The notes: generated from the sequence alone by a model not told the origin. A DNA stretch of 64,000 nucleotides from Pleionea sediminis (GCF_007570825.1 NZ_SUNB01000001.1:1860001-1924000); one strand, 5' to 3'. Positions 27,813 through 37,627 are shown, counted from the first letter of the stretch. Numbers and translations are program-made.

Positions 27813-27826
27813 ATGAGACAGATCAA
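27813..27826. promoter_or_regulatory. Weak FNR-like site between ubiT and ubiU
   Basis: On the minus strand TTGAT-CTGT-CTCAT matches one FNR half perfectly and the other at 3 of 5 positions. E. coli ubiUV is known to be FNR-activated, but the 40-base gap between starts leaves little room, so this is tentative. Confidence 0.35.
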
Positions 27827-27843
27827 TAACATGAGAAGCAAGT

Positions 27844-28833
27844 ATGGAATTGTTGTGTCCTGCCGGAAACCTTCAGTCATTAAAGCGTGCGATTAATAGC
27901 GGAGCCGATGCTGTATACATTGGTTTTAAAGATGATACTAATGCGCGCCACTTCGCTGGTCTTAACTTTACTAAGTCGCAGCTGATAGCAGCAGTTGATA
28001 TTGTCCATCGAGCTAATAAAAGGATTCATGTTGCGATCAATACATTTGCGCAACCCGAACGAATTCAACATTGGTATGCTGCTGTAGATAATGCCATTGA
28101 GCTAGGTGTTGATGTTTTAATTGTTGCCGACATTGCGTTACTGCAATATGTGCGTGAACACTATCCCGAAGTCGAACTTCATCTGTCAGTTCAGGCATCG
28201 GCGACCAATCCGGGAGCTATTGAGTTTTATCACCAACATTATGCGATCGACCGCGTGGTGTTGCCGCGCGTATTGTCAATCAAGCAAGTTCAGTCGCTGA
28301 GTGATCAATGTTCGGTTCCTCTGGAAGTTTTTGCATACGGTAGTTTGTGCATTATGGCTGAAGGACGTTGCTTTTTATCTTCTTATTTGACAGGGGAATC
28401 GCCTAATTCGTGTGGCGCTTGTTCACCTGCAAAGTTTGTAGAATGGAAAGAATCTAACGGGCAACTAGAAACTCGGTTGAATGATATGTTGATTGATCGC
28501 TTTACTGACGATGAAGCGGCCGGTTATCCCACACTATGCAAAGGAAGGTTTGACGTTGATGGTCAGATTTTTCATGCTCTTGAAGAACCCACCAGTTTAA
28601 ACAGTTTAGAATTACTGCCTCAGTTGATGTCAATGAACGTTGTATCGTTGAAGATTGAAGGTCGTCAGCGTAGCCCGGCATATGTAGAGCAAATTACTCG
28701 AGTATGGCGTGAAGCAATCGACGCTTGTCGGTCAGGAGACTGGCAAGTCAAAGACGACTGGAAAGCTTCACTGGCTCGTTTGTCCGAAGGCAAACAAACG
28801 ACGTTAGGAGCATACGAACGAGCGTGGCAATAA
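27844..28833 (+). CDS. ubiU: O2-independent ubiquinone hydroxylase subunit UbiU (U32 family)
   Basis: This 329-residue U32-family protein forms a [4Fe-4S] heterodimer with UbiV and hydroxylates ubiquinone precursors using prephenate as oxygen donor. The N-terminus MELLCPAGNLQSLKRAINSG and GADAVYIGF are typical of the family. Probable cluster Cys lie in SLCIMAEGRC (about 168-177), NSCGAC (about 193-196) and YPTLCKGRF (about 232). The ATG follows AGAAGCAAG. ubiV starts 12 bases downstream in the same unit. Confidence 0.94.
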   Translation: MELLCPAGNLQSLKRAINSGADAVYIGFKDDTNARHFAGLNFTKSQLIAAVDIVHRANKRIHVAINTFAQPERIQHWYAAVDNAIELGVDVLIVADIALLQYVREHYPEVELHLSVQASATNPGAIEFYHQHYAIDRVVLPRVLSIKQVQSLSDQCSVPLEVFAYGSLCIMAEGRCFLSSYLTGESPNSCGACSPAKFVEWKESNGQLETRLNDMLIDRFTDDEAAGYPTLCKGRFDVDGQIFHALEEPTSLNSLELLPQLMSMNVVSLKIEGRQRSPAYVEQITRVWREAIDACRSGDWQVKDDWKASLARLSEGKQTTLGAYERAWQ

Positions 28834-28845
28834 CAGGAGTCGAAT

Positions 28846-29745
28846 ATGAGTAAGAGCGCGATTAAGTTCTCATTAGGTCCCATTTTATATTACTGGGACA
28901 GACAAAAAACGATTGAGTTTTACGATACAGTCGCGCAAAGCGACTTTGATATTGTTTATTTAGGCGAAACCGTATGTTCGAAACGTCGAGAGTTAACGCT
29001 TAAAGATTGGCTGGCATTGTCTGAACATATATCGGCTCAGGGTAAACAGGTAGTCTTGTCAACTCTCACCTTGTTAGAGGCGGCTTCCGAATACAAAGCT
29101 CTATCAAAACTGATCAATTCTAGCGATTACTTAATAGAAGCAAACGATATGGCGGCGGTTCATTTATGTCAACAGCGTGGATTGCCTTTTGTTGCGGGTG
29201 CTGCGTTGAATCTCTTTAATCATCAGGCGCTGCATCAATTGTTTTCTCTGGGCATGGTGCGGTGGAACCCGCCACTCGAATTGTCGCGTCAGGTAATTAA
29301 TGAATGTCTTAGTAACTATCGAAAAAATTATCATCCTGCAGCGGTTTTTGACACCGAGGTATTTGTTTATGGTCATATGCCCTTGGCTTATTCGGCGCGA
29401 TGTTTTACTGCGCGATCCGAGGATCGACCAAAGGATGATTGTCAGCGCATATGTTTGAATTACCCGGCGGGAAAAACAATTCGATCACAGGAAGGTCAAA
29501 AACTATTTGTGATGAATGGTATTCAAACCATGTCTGGTCTAAAGCAAAATTTAATCAAGGATTTGACTTCGGTGCAAAAGGTCGCAGATGTGATTCGGTT
29601 AAGCCCAGAACAGTTTGATATACAAAAGGATTTAATTAAATTTAGAAGTGTATTATCTGGTGAACAAGCGGCAGAGCAGTTTTTTAACGCGGAAAATGAT
29701 TCTAACGGATACTGGCACCGTATCTCCGGGATTCACTCTGTATAG
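28846..29745 (+). CDS. ubiV: O2-independent ubiquinone hydroxylase subunit UbiV (U32 family)
   Basis: This 299-residue partner of UbiU has the expected [4Fe-4S] Cys: ETVCSKRREL (about residue 40) and ARCFTARSEDRPKDDCQRIC (about 184-202). The SLGPILYYW start and VYGHMPLAYSARCF segment are characteristic of YhbV. It should be cytoplasmic. Together with ubiT the element encodes all three proteins that make ubiquinone synthesis independent of O2, feeding NarI under anoxia. RBS: CAGGAG. Confidence 0.94.
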   Translation: MSKSAIKFSLGPILYYWDRQKTIEFYDTVAQSDFDIVYLGETVCSKRRELTLKDWLALSEHISAQGKQVVLSTLTLLEAASEYKALSKLINSSDYLIEANDMAAVHLCQQRGLPFVAGAALNLFNHQALHQLFSLGMVRWNPPLELSRQVINECLSNYRKNYHPAAVFDTEVFVYGHMPLAYSARCFTARSEDRPKDDCQRICLNYPAGKTIRSQEGQKLFVMNGIQTMSGLKQNLIKDLTSVQKVADVIRLSPEQFDIQKDLIKFRSVLSGEQAAEQFFNAENDSNGYWHRISGIHSV

Positions 29746-29781
29746 CAGTGTTTCCCCAAAGAATCAGTTGTTAGTTCGATT

Positions 29782-31548
29782 TTAACTTGAGAATAGTAAA
29801 TACAGGAGAATCAGCGTTAATAGCCAGAACCCGGAAATTATTTGCCAAAAAAGCGCTTTGCTTTTATCTTTTGTGTAATTGGGATCATCCAGTAGATATT
29901 CAGGATTGGGCTCGTGTAAATCTTGCAGAAAAGCATCGAGCGTTCGATACCGTTGTTCCAAATCGAATTTGAGCCCGCGCTGTAAGGCTCTATCAAACCA
30001 GGCTGGTATTACCGGGTTAAATTGATTGGCGTTTCGATAACGCAGCCTATCGTAGTCCATTGCGGATCGACATTCTTCAATTTTATCACCAAAGGGAAGC
30101 TCGCCGGTGAAGAGTTCATAAGTAATGGTGGCTAGTGCATAGAGGTCACCCTGAATTCCCGAGTTGATACCCAGTAAATATTGAGGATCGGAGTAAGATG
30201 CGGTGCCCAGTGCGTGCTCATGAACTATGGGACGAAACACTTCGGCGATACCTGCAACATAAACTGAACCGAAATCGATAATCTTTACCTCTCCATGTTT
30301 ATCAATCATCACATTGCCGGGTTTCATATCTTGATGAATGGTTTCTTGATCGTGAAACGCGGCTAGTCCTTTCGCAATTTGGTCGACAATTTGTATTGCA
30401 ATTTTGGGCCTAGGGAATCGATGTTTCGCCATCCATTTTTCTAATGTTTCACCTTCGATGTATTCCATTAAATAGTAGAGAAAATTTCGTTTCGATTTTT
30501 GCGCTAAAATTTTTACGACATAAGGACTGTCGATTCGCTTTCCGATCCATTCTTCTTGAATAAAGCGATCGATGTAGGAGGTGTCGTCTTCATAATTAAC
30601 CGATGGTGTTTTCATCACCATAAGTCTATGGGGCGCTTCCTCCTCTACTAAGTAGAGCTGGCTGCGACTGCTTGCGAAAATTTCATGTTTGATGATAAAG
30701 CCATCGATTTTCATGCCCGGTTCAAGGGAAGGAGGAAACGGGAGTCGAGTCAGCTTTGTGTTGTAATCGTCCAGACTTTCTTCGGGTAACTGTAAGACTT
30801 CGATAACCGCACAACTGACGTTGTCATCACTGCCTTGCTGTAGTGCCTGACTGACTAGCGACTCTGCTTTTTGTTGTGCAGTTGTTTGCGAAGTTAGCAC
30901 TTTAACTATCTGTTCTTCAGTTACGAAGTCATGCACACCATCAGACGTTATCAGGAACAGGTCGCCTTGTTGTAACGGCTGTTTCAAGTAATCGATTTGT
31001 AAACTGTTATCCATTCCTACTGCTCGCGCCAGAATACTGCGTCCGCTGCCGATATTGGCGATATGATCACGAGTTAGTTGCGAATAGCTACCGCCTGAAT
31101 ATCGAAAAATACGACTGTCACCGGCATGAAAGCAATGAACGATACGTGACTTAATAATAAGGCCACTAAAGGTGCAGAGATAACCTTTCTCTTCATTGGT
31201 GAACTCGTGACTTCTTCGAAATAATTTTAAGTTAATGGAGGTAAGAATTTTCTGTCCGGCGTGTGCGACCGACCAGGTATCCGGAGTTTGATAGTAATCG
31301 TTGATGAAATTATTAACGGCAGTTTCGCTTGCCTCTTTGCCTGCTTCGGCGCTACTTACGCCATCGGCGAGAGCTACTGCAATCCCTTTGTGCTCCAGCT
31401 CATAGTTGTTGTTAGGTATTTGATACGCAACGCAGTCTTCATTACTGGGTTTTTTGCCGGCTCTTGAGCAACTGCCGATAGCAACAGATAATAGTTTGGT
31501 CTGATGGTCTTGCATTGATTCCGCTGTGCTATCGTTTGATTCTTTCAC
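29782..31548 (-). CDS. Bifunctional PP2C-type phosphatase / Ser-Thr kinase, membrane-anchored
   Basis: This 588-residue fusion carries a PP2C/PPM phosphatase domain first (about residues 20-250). Metal-binding Asp occur in ALADGVSSAEAGKEAS and HAGDSRIFR, with SDGVHDF and GSDDNVSC further on. A Hanks-type kinase follows (about 270-550): Lys in LMVMKTP, catalytic loop IHQDMKPGNVMID and IDFGS in place of DFG. It ends in one transmembrane helix, so both domains face the cytoplasm. Similar fusions neighbour nitrate transport genes in pseudomonads and Marinobacter. The GTG at 31,548 has GGAA upstream; an ATG at 31,515 is the alternative. Target unknown. Confidence 0.85.
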   Translation of the reverse strand: MKESNDSTAESMQDHQTKLLSVAIGSCSRAGKKPSNEDCVAYQIPNNNYELEHKGIAVALADGVSSAEAGKEASETAVNNFINDYYQTPDTWSVAHAGQKILTSINLKLFRRSHEFTNEEKGYLCTFSGLIIKSRIVHCFHAGDSRIFRYSGGSYSQLTRDHIANIGSGRSILARAVGMDNSLQIDYLKQPLQQGDLFLITSDGVHDFVTEEQIVKVLTSQTTAQQKAESLVSQALQQGSDDNVSCAVIEVLQLPEESLDDYNTKLTRLPFPPSLEPGMKIDGFIIKHEIFASSRSQLYLVEEEAPHRLMVMKTPSVNYEDDTSYIDRFIQEEWIGKRIDSPYVVKILAQKSKRNFLYYLMEYIEGETLEKWMAKHRFPRPKIAIQIVDQIAKGLAAFHDQETIHQDMKPGNVMIDKHGEVKIIDFGSVYVAGIAEVFRPIVHEHALGTASYSDPQYLLGINSGIQGDLYALATITYELFTGELPFGDKIEECRSAMDYDRLRYRNANQFNPVIPAWFDRALQRGLKFDLEQRYRTLDAFLQDLHEPNPEYLLDDPNYTKDKSKALFWQIISGFWLLTLILLYLLFSS

Positions 31549-31643
31549 GACATTTTTTCCAAGTAAACCGTTAGGGTCGAAGAACTTTGTTTGATCTATT
31601 TGGTACTTGCGCTTATTAGTGTGGAGTAGTTAAAGCAAAAATA

Positions 31644-31667
31644 CCACATACTCCAAGAAGTATGTGG
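31644..31667 (-). terminator. Terminator of the narK-type gene at 33,170-31,695
   Basis: CCACATACT (31,644-31,652) and AGTATGTGG (31,659-31,667) form a 9-bp stem; read on the minus strand it is followed by TATTTTTGC. It lies between the transporter and the phosphatase-kinase, so some read-through would be needed to co-transcribe them. Confidence 0.75.
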
Positions 31668-31694
31668 CGATTTTGAGTTACCGAATGTTGTTCA

Positions 31695-33170
31695 CTAACC
31701 AACATCGATTAAATGTACACTGCCATCGGGTAAGGTTTCCGCAATTTGGCCTTTGGGCTCATCAATAAACCAGCAAGCAAGAAATATAACCGCGGCTGAG
31801 GCAGATATCACGAAGAAGAAAGTGCTGTAATCAACAAAGCTTAGTACGGTGAGGTAGGTGACAGCACCTACATTGCCATATGCACCAGCCATTCCTGCGA
31901 TTTGTCCGGTCATGCGGCGTTTAACCAAGGGCACTATGGCAAATACAGCGCCTTCACCTGCTTGCACGAAGAAAGAACAACACATTGTGGCAATAACGGC
32001 AACCGGAATCCACCAACTGCTGTCGATGTTCCCAAGAACACTGTAGCCAATTGCTAATCCTCCGATTAAAAACATCAGAGATTTGCGGCGCCCAAACTTA
32101 TCACTGAAGTATCCTCCGGTAGGACGTGCCACCAGATTCATAAATGCAAAACCCGATGCAAGTAAACCTGCTTTAACCGGATCAAGTCCTTCAAAAGTCT
32201 CTAGGAAAAATAGTGGTAACATAGACACAACCGCCAGTTCAGAGCCAAAGGTAACGAAGTAGGCCACATCCAGAATAGCTACCTGCTTGAACTTGTATTT
32301 TTCAAGGTCAGGTACACCGTGCGTTAAGTTTTCTTTATTTACTTTGTAAATGGCGTTAGTTTGTACTGCAAAAAGTACCACTAGAGCCACCCAAAGAATG
32401 TACATGGTTTCTTGCGTTAGCAGTGCGACTCCGGCGGGAGAAAGTTTCCAAGCCAACACGCCAAGCGCTGCGTACATTGGGACGTTCATTAACAGGTAGA
32501 AATAAAAATCACCCTTGCTGGTAACTTCAAGTCCGCCTGATTTTTTAGGTTTAAAATAAGTAGAGCCTTTGGGAGTATTGCGCGCAACTGTGTAATAGAA
32601 CATACCATAAATGCCCGCTAACACGCCGGTTAGACCGAGTGCATAACGCCAGCCGTCTTCGCCTCCAAAAAGTAGTGCAATAGTAGGCAGGGTCATTGCG
32701 CCAGCGGCAGAACCAAAGTTCCCCCAGCCACCGTAGATACCTTCTGCCACACCTACTTGTTTAGCAGGGAACCACTCACCCACCATTCGAATACCAATCA
32801 CAAAACCGGCACCTACGAATCCAAGTAAGAATCGAAACAGTGCTAACGCCTGATAACTATCGGCCATCGCAAAACCAATACAGATAAAACTGGATATGAT
32901 CAGTAGACCGCTGTAAACAATACGAGGCCCAAACTTGTCGACTAATATGCCAATAACAATCCGTGCTGGAATCGTCAACGCGACGTTTAAAATTAACAGG
33001 GCTTTGACTTGCGCCGTGGTTAGATCAAAGGCGTCTTTGATAAAAACCATTAATGGAGCGTGTGAAAACCAGACCACAAAGCTGAGAAAAAACGCAAACC
33101 AGGTAACGTGGAGCGTTTTAATCTTGGGATCCTTAAAGTTGAGTAGGTTGATTTTACCTTCGTTTGACAT
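31695..33170 (-). CDS. Nitrate/nitrite MFS transporter, NarK2/antiporter-like
   Basis: This 491-residue twelve-helix transporter of the nitrate/nitrite porter family shows the first-half signature [21 protein letters not shown], with the substrate Arg in IGIRM, and GNFGSAAGA. The second half has [18 protein letters not shown] and [12 protein letters not shown]. It differs clearly from both other NarK proteins of the element. It is divergent from narK1-nnrS, with an FNR box and a NarL pair between them. Probably it exchanges nitrate and nitrite; direction is not decided by sequence. Confidence 0.85.
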   Translation of the reverse strand: MSNEGKINLLNFKDPKIKTLHVTWFAFFLSFVVWFSHAPLMVFIKDAFDLTTAQVKALLILNVALTIPARIVIGILVDKFGPRIVYSGLLIISSFICIGFAMADSYQALALFRFLLGFVGAGFVIGIRMVGEWFPAKQVGVAEGIYGGWGNFGSAAGAMTLPTIALLFGGEDGWRYALGLTGVLAGIYGMFYYTVARNTPKGSTYFKPKKSGGLEVTSKGDFYFYLLMNVPMYAALGVLAWKLSPAGVALLTQETMYILWVALVVLFAVQTNAIYKVNKENLTHGVPDLEKYKFKQVAILDVAYFVTFGSELAVVSMLPLFFLETFEGLDPVKAGLLASGFAFMNLVARPTGGYFSDKFGRRKSLMFLIGGLAIGYSVLGNIDSSWWIPVAVIATMCCSFFVQAGEGAVFAIVPLVKRRMTGQIAGMAGAYGNVGAVTYLTVLSFVDYSTFFFVISASAAVIFLACWFIDEPKGQIAETLPDGSVHLIDVG

Positions 33171-33267
33171 CTTTCTTTCCCCTTACATGCCTACATGTAA
33201 CAAATTTCGGGTTACGCCTTTTGGCTAATTCGCAAATCGATAGTGTATTAACTATCGCACAGGAAGA

Positions 33268-33281
33268 TTGACCTGTATCAA
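33268..33281. promoter_or_regulatory. FNR-type site between the divergent narK genes
   Basis: TTGAC-CTGT-ATCAA matches the FNR consensus at 9 of 10 positions. It lies about 98 bases from the leftward gene and 215 from the rightward one. Confidence 0.78.
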
Positions 33282-33319
33282 ATTGCAATGTGCCTCAAAT
33301 CCTCAAAAAATGTGTGAGA

Positions 33320-33335
33320 TACTCCCAAAGTGGTA
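33320..33335. promoter_or_regulatory. NarL 7-2-7-like site between the divergent narK genes
   Basis: TACTCCC-AA-AGTGGTA shares the right half AGTGGTA and the 7-2-7 geometry with the narG upstream site. It lies 38 bases beyond the FNR box, mirroring the narG spacing in the leftward direction. The rest of 33,171-33,495 shows no gene. Confidence 0.65.
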
Positions 33336-33495
33336 GGGGATGAATTGATGCTGAGACGGGTACTCTGGTTGCATGTCACACTAAAGGAGTAGTGTTGGTT
33401 GGTGCTTAATTACCTGGCGATTTTATTGGTAGTAGTTACACTAACCCTGCATGTTTTTCGATAAACTAGTCAAACGGTACATCTAAGAGTCAATT

Positions 33496-34764
33496 ATGGA
33501 TTCTCAAAATTCACAAGCGCGGCGTGTGTTAATTCTAGCGACTTTGGCTTTTGCAGCTAACTTCTCAGTGTGGACGCTGTATGCCGTGATGGGCATTCAA
33601 ATTAAAGAAACTTTGGGTTTGTCGTCTACTGAGTTTGGTTTATTACTAGCTTCTCCAATGCTCACTGGAGCCTTGCTGCGCTTTCCCGTTGGTTTACTCT
33701 GCGAATACTACTCCTGTCGAAAATTATTCTTATGGCAAATGTTATTGATTGTGCCAGCTATCTTTATGCTTCGCTGGGTCGAAACCTACACCGGATATAT
33801 ATTAATAGGGCTGATTACTGGTATATCGGGTGTTTCCTTTACCATCGGTATTCGCTATGTATCGGTTTGGTTTGAAAGCAAGCAGCAAGGTTACGCGATG
33901 GGTATTTTTGGTGCTGGTAATGCAGGCGCAGCCATTACCTTGGCACTTGCGCCTTTGGTGATTCGCTTTTGGGGGTGGGATAGTATTGGAATTTTTTATG
34001 CCGTGGGTATGCTGCTCATGGCTTTGATATTTGCGTTGTTAGCACCAGAAGAAACCGCCTATATGAAACAACAGCGCGATACAACAATTTCGCATCACTT
34101 AGCACCATTGAAAGAAATTCAGGTGTGGCGTTTCGGCCTTTATTATTATTTTGTGTTTGGCAGCTTTTTAGCGTTACTGCTATGGCTTCCTCAATACTAT
34201 ATGCGGGCCTATCAATTAGATATTGAAACGGCTATGGGATTAACTCTTCTGTTTGTTACTTCATCTTCGATGGTTCGTGCTCTGGGTGGATGGTTTTCCG
34301 ATCGCTATGGAGGGAGAACGGTGAACTGGGGAGTATTCTGGGTTTGTTTGGTGTGTCTGTTTTTCTTAAGTTATCCACCAACCACTATGACCATTCACGG
34401 CGTCGAAAAAGACGTAAAGCTCTATATCGAGATCAATGTTTGGGTGTTCACTGCCTTGGTATTAATTATTGGCGTTGCTCAGGGATTCGGTCGCGCCAGT
34501 GTGTATAAAATTATTCATGATTATTATCCAGCTCATATGGGCAGTGTCGGGGGGGCCGTAGCTACAATTGGAGCCCTAGGTGGCTTTACCTTACCCATTC
34601 TATTTGGTGTGGCGGTTGATATTGTAGGGATTCATACAGCTTGTTTTATGTTGCTGTATGGCATTCTCGCATTTTGTATGATGGTTATGTACTTTTCAAT
34701 AAAATCGGAACAACGAAAACGATTGTTACGAGAAGCCATTGCCAATAATTTTTTAAAACAATAA
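33496..34764 (+). CDS. Nitrate MFS transporter, NarK1/proton-symporter-like
   Basis: This 422-residue twelve-helix porter has short loops and resembles the NarK1 half of fused NarK1-NarK2 proteins in Paracoccus. The signature LITGISGVSFTIGIRYVSVWF (about residues 109-129) contains the substrate Arg, followed by GIFGAGNAGAAITL. The second half carries GVAQGFGRASVYKIIHDYYP. It is followed 12 bases later by nnrS, probably in one unit. Together with the divergent NarK2-like gene it gives the classical symporter-plus-antiporter pair, split over two strands. Confidence 0.85.
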   Translation: MDSQNSQARRVLILATLAFAANFSVWTLYAVMGIQIKETLGLSSTEFGLLLASPMLTGALLRFPVGLLCEYYSCRKLFLWQMLLIVPAIFMLRWVETYTGYILIGLITGISGVSFTIGIRYVSVWFESKQQGYAMGIFGAGNAGAAITLALAPLVIRFWGWDSIGIFYAVGMLLMALIFALLAPEETAYMKQQRDTTISHHLAPLKEIQVWRFGLYYYFVFGSFLALLLWLPQYYMRAYQLDIETAMGLTLLFVTSSSMVRALGGWFSDRYGGRTVNWGVFWVCLVCLFFLSYPPTTMTIHGVEKDVKLYIEINVWVFTALVLIIGVAQGFGRASVYKIIHDYYPAHMGSVGGAVATIGALGGFTLPILFGVAVDIVGIHTACFMLLYGILAFCMMVMYFSIKSEQRKRLLREAIANNFLKQ

Positions 34765-34776
34765 TCGATAGTTGTT

Positions 34777-35979
34777 ATGCTTGAACAGTTGATTTCTCCC
34801 GAGAGCTCGAAGGTTCCGTTATTGCGTTTAGCCTTTCGGCCATTTTTCTTATTTGGTGCAATGTATTCGGCGTTTGCAATTGCCGTCTGGGTCTTAGTGT
34901 TTCGTGGGCAATTGACACTTGATTTATACGGCGGCGCTGTGTTTTGGCATACTCACGAAATGCTGTTTGGCTTTATTGCAGCAATAGTAGTTGGGTTCTT
35001 ATTGACGGCAGTTCAAAACTGGACCGGGATAAAAAGCATCAGTGGATTTCCGTTATTAATATTATTGATATTGTGGCTTGCAGCTCGTATTGGCTTTTTC
35101 TTGGGCGATACTTTCTCTGGATTTCTGCTAGCTGTGATCGACATTAGCTTCTTATTGATTGCAGCAATTTTTCTTGCGGTTCCATTGATAAAAGTAAAAC
35201 AAACACGAAATTTATTTTTTGTTCCACTGTTGTTGGTGTTTGCCTTTATAAATGGAATGATGCATGTGGCACATATGAATCATAATCACTCGTTAATCAT
35301 TCAGGCTACGCAAAGTGGACTTATATTGGTTGCCTTACTTATATTGGTGATTGGCGGCAGAGTTATTCCTTTTTTTACCGCGAATGGAACACAAACCCAA
35401 CGAGTTGCTGCAATAAATTGGCTTGAGCGATTGGCATTAGGAAGTTGCTGGTTGTTATTATTTAGCTTTCTCTCTGGCATGGTGTACAGGATGCCAAAAG
35501 AAGTTGTCGCAACATTGTTTGTGTCGGCCGCGATTTTAAATCTTGTGCGCTGGTGGCGTTGGCGGTTCTGGATAACGCTTAATGTATCCTTGCTTTGGAC
35601 ATTGCATCTTGCCTATCTGTTCGTTCTAGTGGCCTTTTTGTTCTTAGCACTGTCTTGGGCATTCAACTTTGTTGCTGCTAGTATCGGTTGGCACATGCTA
35701 ACAGTCGGAGGAATGGGAGCAATGATTCTTTCGATGATTAGTCGTGTTTCTTTAGGGCATACAGGACGAGCGATTGTGGGGCCTAAATGGATGTTTCCTG
35801 CCTTTGCGATTATATTTATCGCAGCATTTTTAAGAACAATGGCTGTTGTTTTACTGCCTCAACATTATCTTACTCTAATATCTATCAGCGGCTTATTATG
35901 GGTGCTTGCGTTTCTTTTTTTTGTGTTGGGATACTTCCTTATCTTAACCAAAGCAAGGGTTGATGGTAAAGCGGGTTGA
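34777..35979 (+). CDS. nnrS: NnrS family haem-copper membrane protein
   Basis: This 400-residue protein has about twelve hydrophobic helices. It starts with LLRLAFRPFFLFGA and WHTHEMLFGFIAAIVVGFLLTAVQNWTG (about residues 52-79), the family signature with metal-binding His. A second His-rich block is WHMLTVGGMGAMILSMISRVSLGHTGR (about 306-332). NnrS proteins are induced with denitrification genes and protect cells from nitrosative stress, probably by preventing iron-NO damage. It stands directly downstream of the narK1-like gene. Confidence 0.9.
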   Translation: MLEQLISPESSKVPLLRLAFRPFFLFGAMYSAFAIAVWVLVFRGQLTLDLYGGAVFWHTHEMLFGFIAAIVVGFLLTAVQNWTGIKSISGFPLLILLILWLAARIGFFLGDTFSGFLLAVIDISFLLIAAIFLAVPLIKVKQTRNLFFVPLLLVFAFINGMMHVAHMNHNHSLIIQATQSGLILVALLILVIGGRVIPFFTANGTQTQRVAAINWLERLALGSCWLLLFSFLSGMVYRMPKEVVATLFVSAAILNLVRWWRWRFWITLNVSLLWTLHLAYLFVLVAFLFLALSWAFNFVAASIGWHMLTVGGMGAMILSMISRVSLGHTGRAIVGPKWMFPAFAIIFIAAFLRTMAVVLLPQHYLTLISISGLLWVLAFLFFVLGYFLILTKARVDGKAG

Positions 35980-35987
35980 TATTTTCT

Positions 35988-36008
35988 GCTTTTGCTTCGT
36001 GCGAAAGC
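35988..36008 (+). terminator. Hairpin after nnrS
   Basis: GCTTTTGC (35,988-35,995) pairs with GCGAAAGC (36,001-36,008) with one G-U pair and a UUCG-like loop, followed by ATACTTTCTTT. It starts 8 bases after the nnrS stop. Between here and the porin FNR box I see no gene. Confidence 0.5.
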
Positions 36009-36306
36009 ATACTTTCTTTGATAATACATCCCATATGTTCGGTAGGGATAAGTTTTGCTGCAAGGTTGGCGAATTCTGTAGCAACAACTGATAGGTATTG
36101 TCACTAAAACTAAATCATAAGTTTCACAACAGTTCTTAAAATTATTCTATTGATTATTACTTCTTAATTTAGATGAAAAATGCTTTATGAATCGAAGAAA
36201 AGTTCAGACGGCTCTACGCCAATACATTTAGATATCCTCATAATAGGTATAAGAAAAAAATTAAACTATCTCTAAGTGAGTAGTCTGCAATATTTGAGTG
36301 TAATTA

Positions 36307-36320
36307 TTGACTTATATCAA
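36307..36320. promoter_or_regulatory. FNR-type site upstream of the porin gene
   Basis: TTGAC-TTAT-ATCAA matches the FNR consensus at 9 of 10 positions and lies 94 bases before the porin ATG, a normal distance for activation. Confidence 0.78.
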
Positions 36321-36413
36321 ACTCTTTATCCAGTATGAGAATACTCTTAGTCACGGATTACCTTAAATTGCTTTAAAAAATAAGCATTAAACTAAAAGTT
36401 CGAAGGTGTGATT

Positions 36414-37586
36414 ATGAACGCATTAAAAAAAGTGACTCAAGTAGCGATTGCCGTATCAGTGGCTTTTTCTGGTTCTGTGTTAGCAGAAAAAGTTTCGTTT
36501 GCTAATGCTATTAAAAATGGTGATGCCAAACTAACGTTTCGTGCTCGCTACGAAAATGTTGATCAAGACAATGCATTAGAAAATGCCGATGCATTTACCA
36601 ATCGAACACGCTTGTCGTTTAGCAGTGCAAGCTTTGGAAACTGGACGTTTAATGTTGAGATGGATAACGTAGCTGCCCTAGCTGATGACTACAACAGTAA
36701 AACCAATGGCTTGACTCAGTATTCGGTGGTGGCTGATCCTGAAGGAACTGATTTGAATCAGGCTAACCTCGCGTATTCAAGCGAAGGTCTTACGACTGTG
36801 ATAGGACGACAACGCATTAATCTGGACGGTCAACGCTTTGTAGGTGGAGTGGGCTGGCGTCAAAACGAGCAGACCTACGATGCAATTCTAGTCAGTAAAA
36901 AATTCGGTGATTTTGACCTGGCCTATGCTTATGTTCATAACGTAAACAATATTCTTGATGCTAATATTTTTGGAAATCATCATGTGCTTCATGGCGGCTA
37001 TCAATTAAATGAAGACCATAGCTTGGGCTTTACTGGTGTTTCTTTAGATGCCGATAACGCCGCAGCGATAGGCTCTACCACGGTGGGATTGGACTACAAA
37101 GGTAAAGCAGGAATGGCAAGCTGGAATCTCGCGTGGGCCACTCAGTCAGACGATGGTGATGCCGCAGTCGATTACCAAGCGGATTATTTATTAGCCGAAT
37201 TAGCGCTGAACTTTAAGCCCGTCTCTGTCACCGTTGGATATGAAGTTTTAGGTAGTGACAATGGCGTAAAAGGGTTTACCACGCCGTTGGCAACGCTCCA
37301 TAAGTTTCAAGGATTTGCCGACATGTTTTTGTCAACTCCAGACACCGGTGTGCAAGATACCTACGTCAAGTTGGCAGGAAAAGTGGGCAGCACCAAGTTA
37401 GCTGTGATTTATCATGATTTTGCAGCAGATTTTGGTAGTGCGAACTACGGAAGTGAGATTGATTTAGTGGCTAACTTCAAAATCAATGACAATTATGGCT
37501 TCTTGGCGAAGTACGCAAGTTACAGCTCAGATGATTTTGCAGTAGATACCAATAAATTGTGGCTCATGCTATCTGCAAATTACTAA
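36414..37586 (+). CDS. Outer-membrane porin of the nitrate cluster
   Basis: A protein of about 390 residues with a signal peptide (MNALKKVTQVAIAVSVAFSG up to LAEK) and a beta-barrel pattern: alternating hydrophobic/polar strands and a C-terminal aromatic residue (LSANY) for BAM recognition. The strands around FRARYENVDQDN, NRTRLSFSS and VIGRQRINLDGQRFVGG resemble alginate-export/OprD-like barrels in gammaproteobacteria. Anaerobic control by the FNR box suggests passage of nitrate or nitrite, but no specificity residue proves it. The ATG at 36,414 has AAGG 7 bases upstream; a GTG lies two codons earlier. Confidence 0.75.
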   Translation: MNALKKVTQVAIAVSVAFSGSVLAEKVSFANAIKNGDAKLTFRARYENVDQDNALENADAFTNRTRLSFSSASFGNWTFNVEMDNVAALADDYNSKTNGLTQYSVVADPEGTDLNQANLAYSSEGLTTVIGRQRINLDGQRFVGGVGWRQNEQTYDAILVSKKFGDFDLAYAYVHNVNNILDANIFGNHHVLHGGYQLNEDHSLGFTGVSLDADNAAAIGSTTVGLDYKGKAGMASWNLAWATQSDDGDAAVDYQADYLLAELALNFKPVSVTVGYEVLGSDNGVKGFTTPLATLHKFQGFADMFLSTPDTGVQDTYVKLAGKVGSTKLAVIYHDFAADFGSANYGSEIDLVANFKINDNYGFLAKYASYSSDDFAVDTNKLWLMLSANY

Positions 37587-37604
37587 TCGCTTAGCCTTAA
37601 TTTC

Positions 37605-37627
37605 AAGGGCGCAAATATAGCGCTCTT
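37605..37627 (+). terminator. Hairpin after the porin gene
   Basis: AAGGGCGC (37,605-37,612) pairs with GCGCTCTT (37,620-37,627), with one G-U pair and a 7-base loop, 18 bases after the stop. The following T-run is interrupted. Confidence 0.55.
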
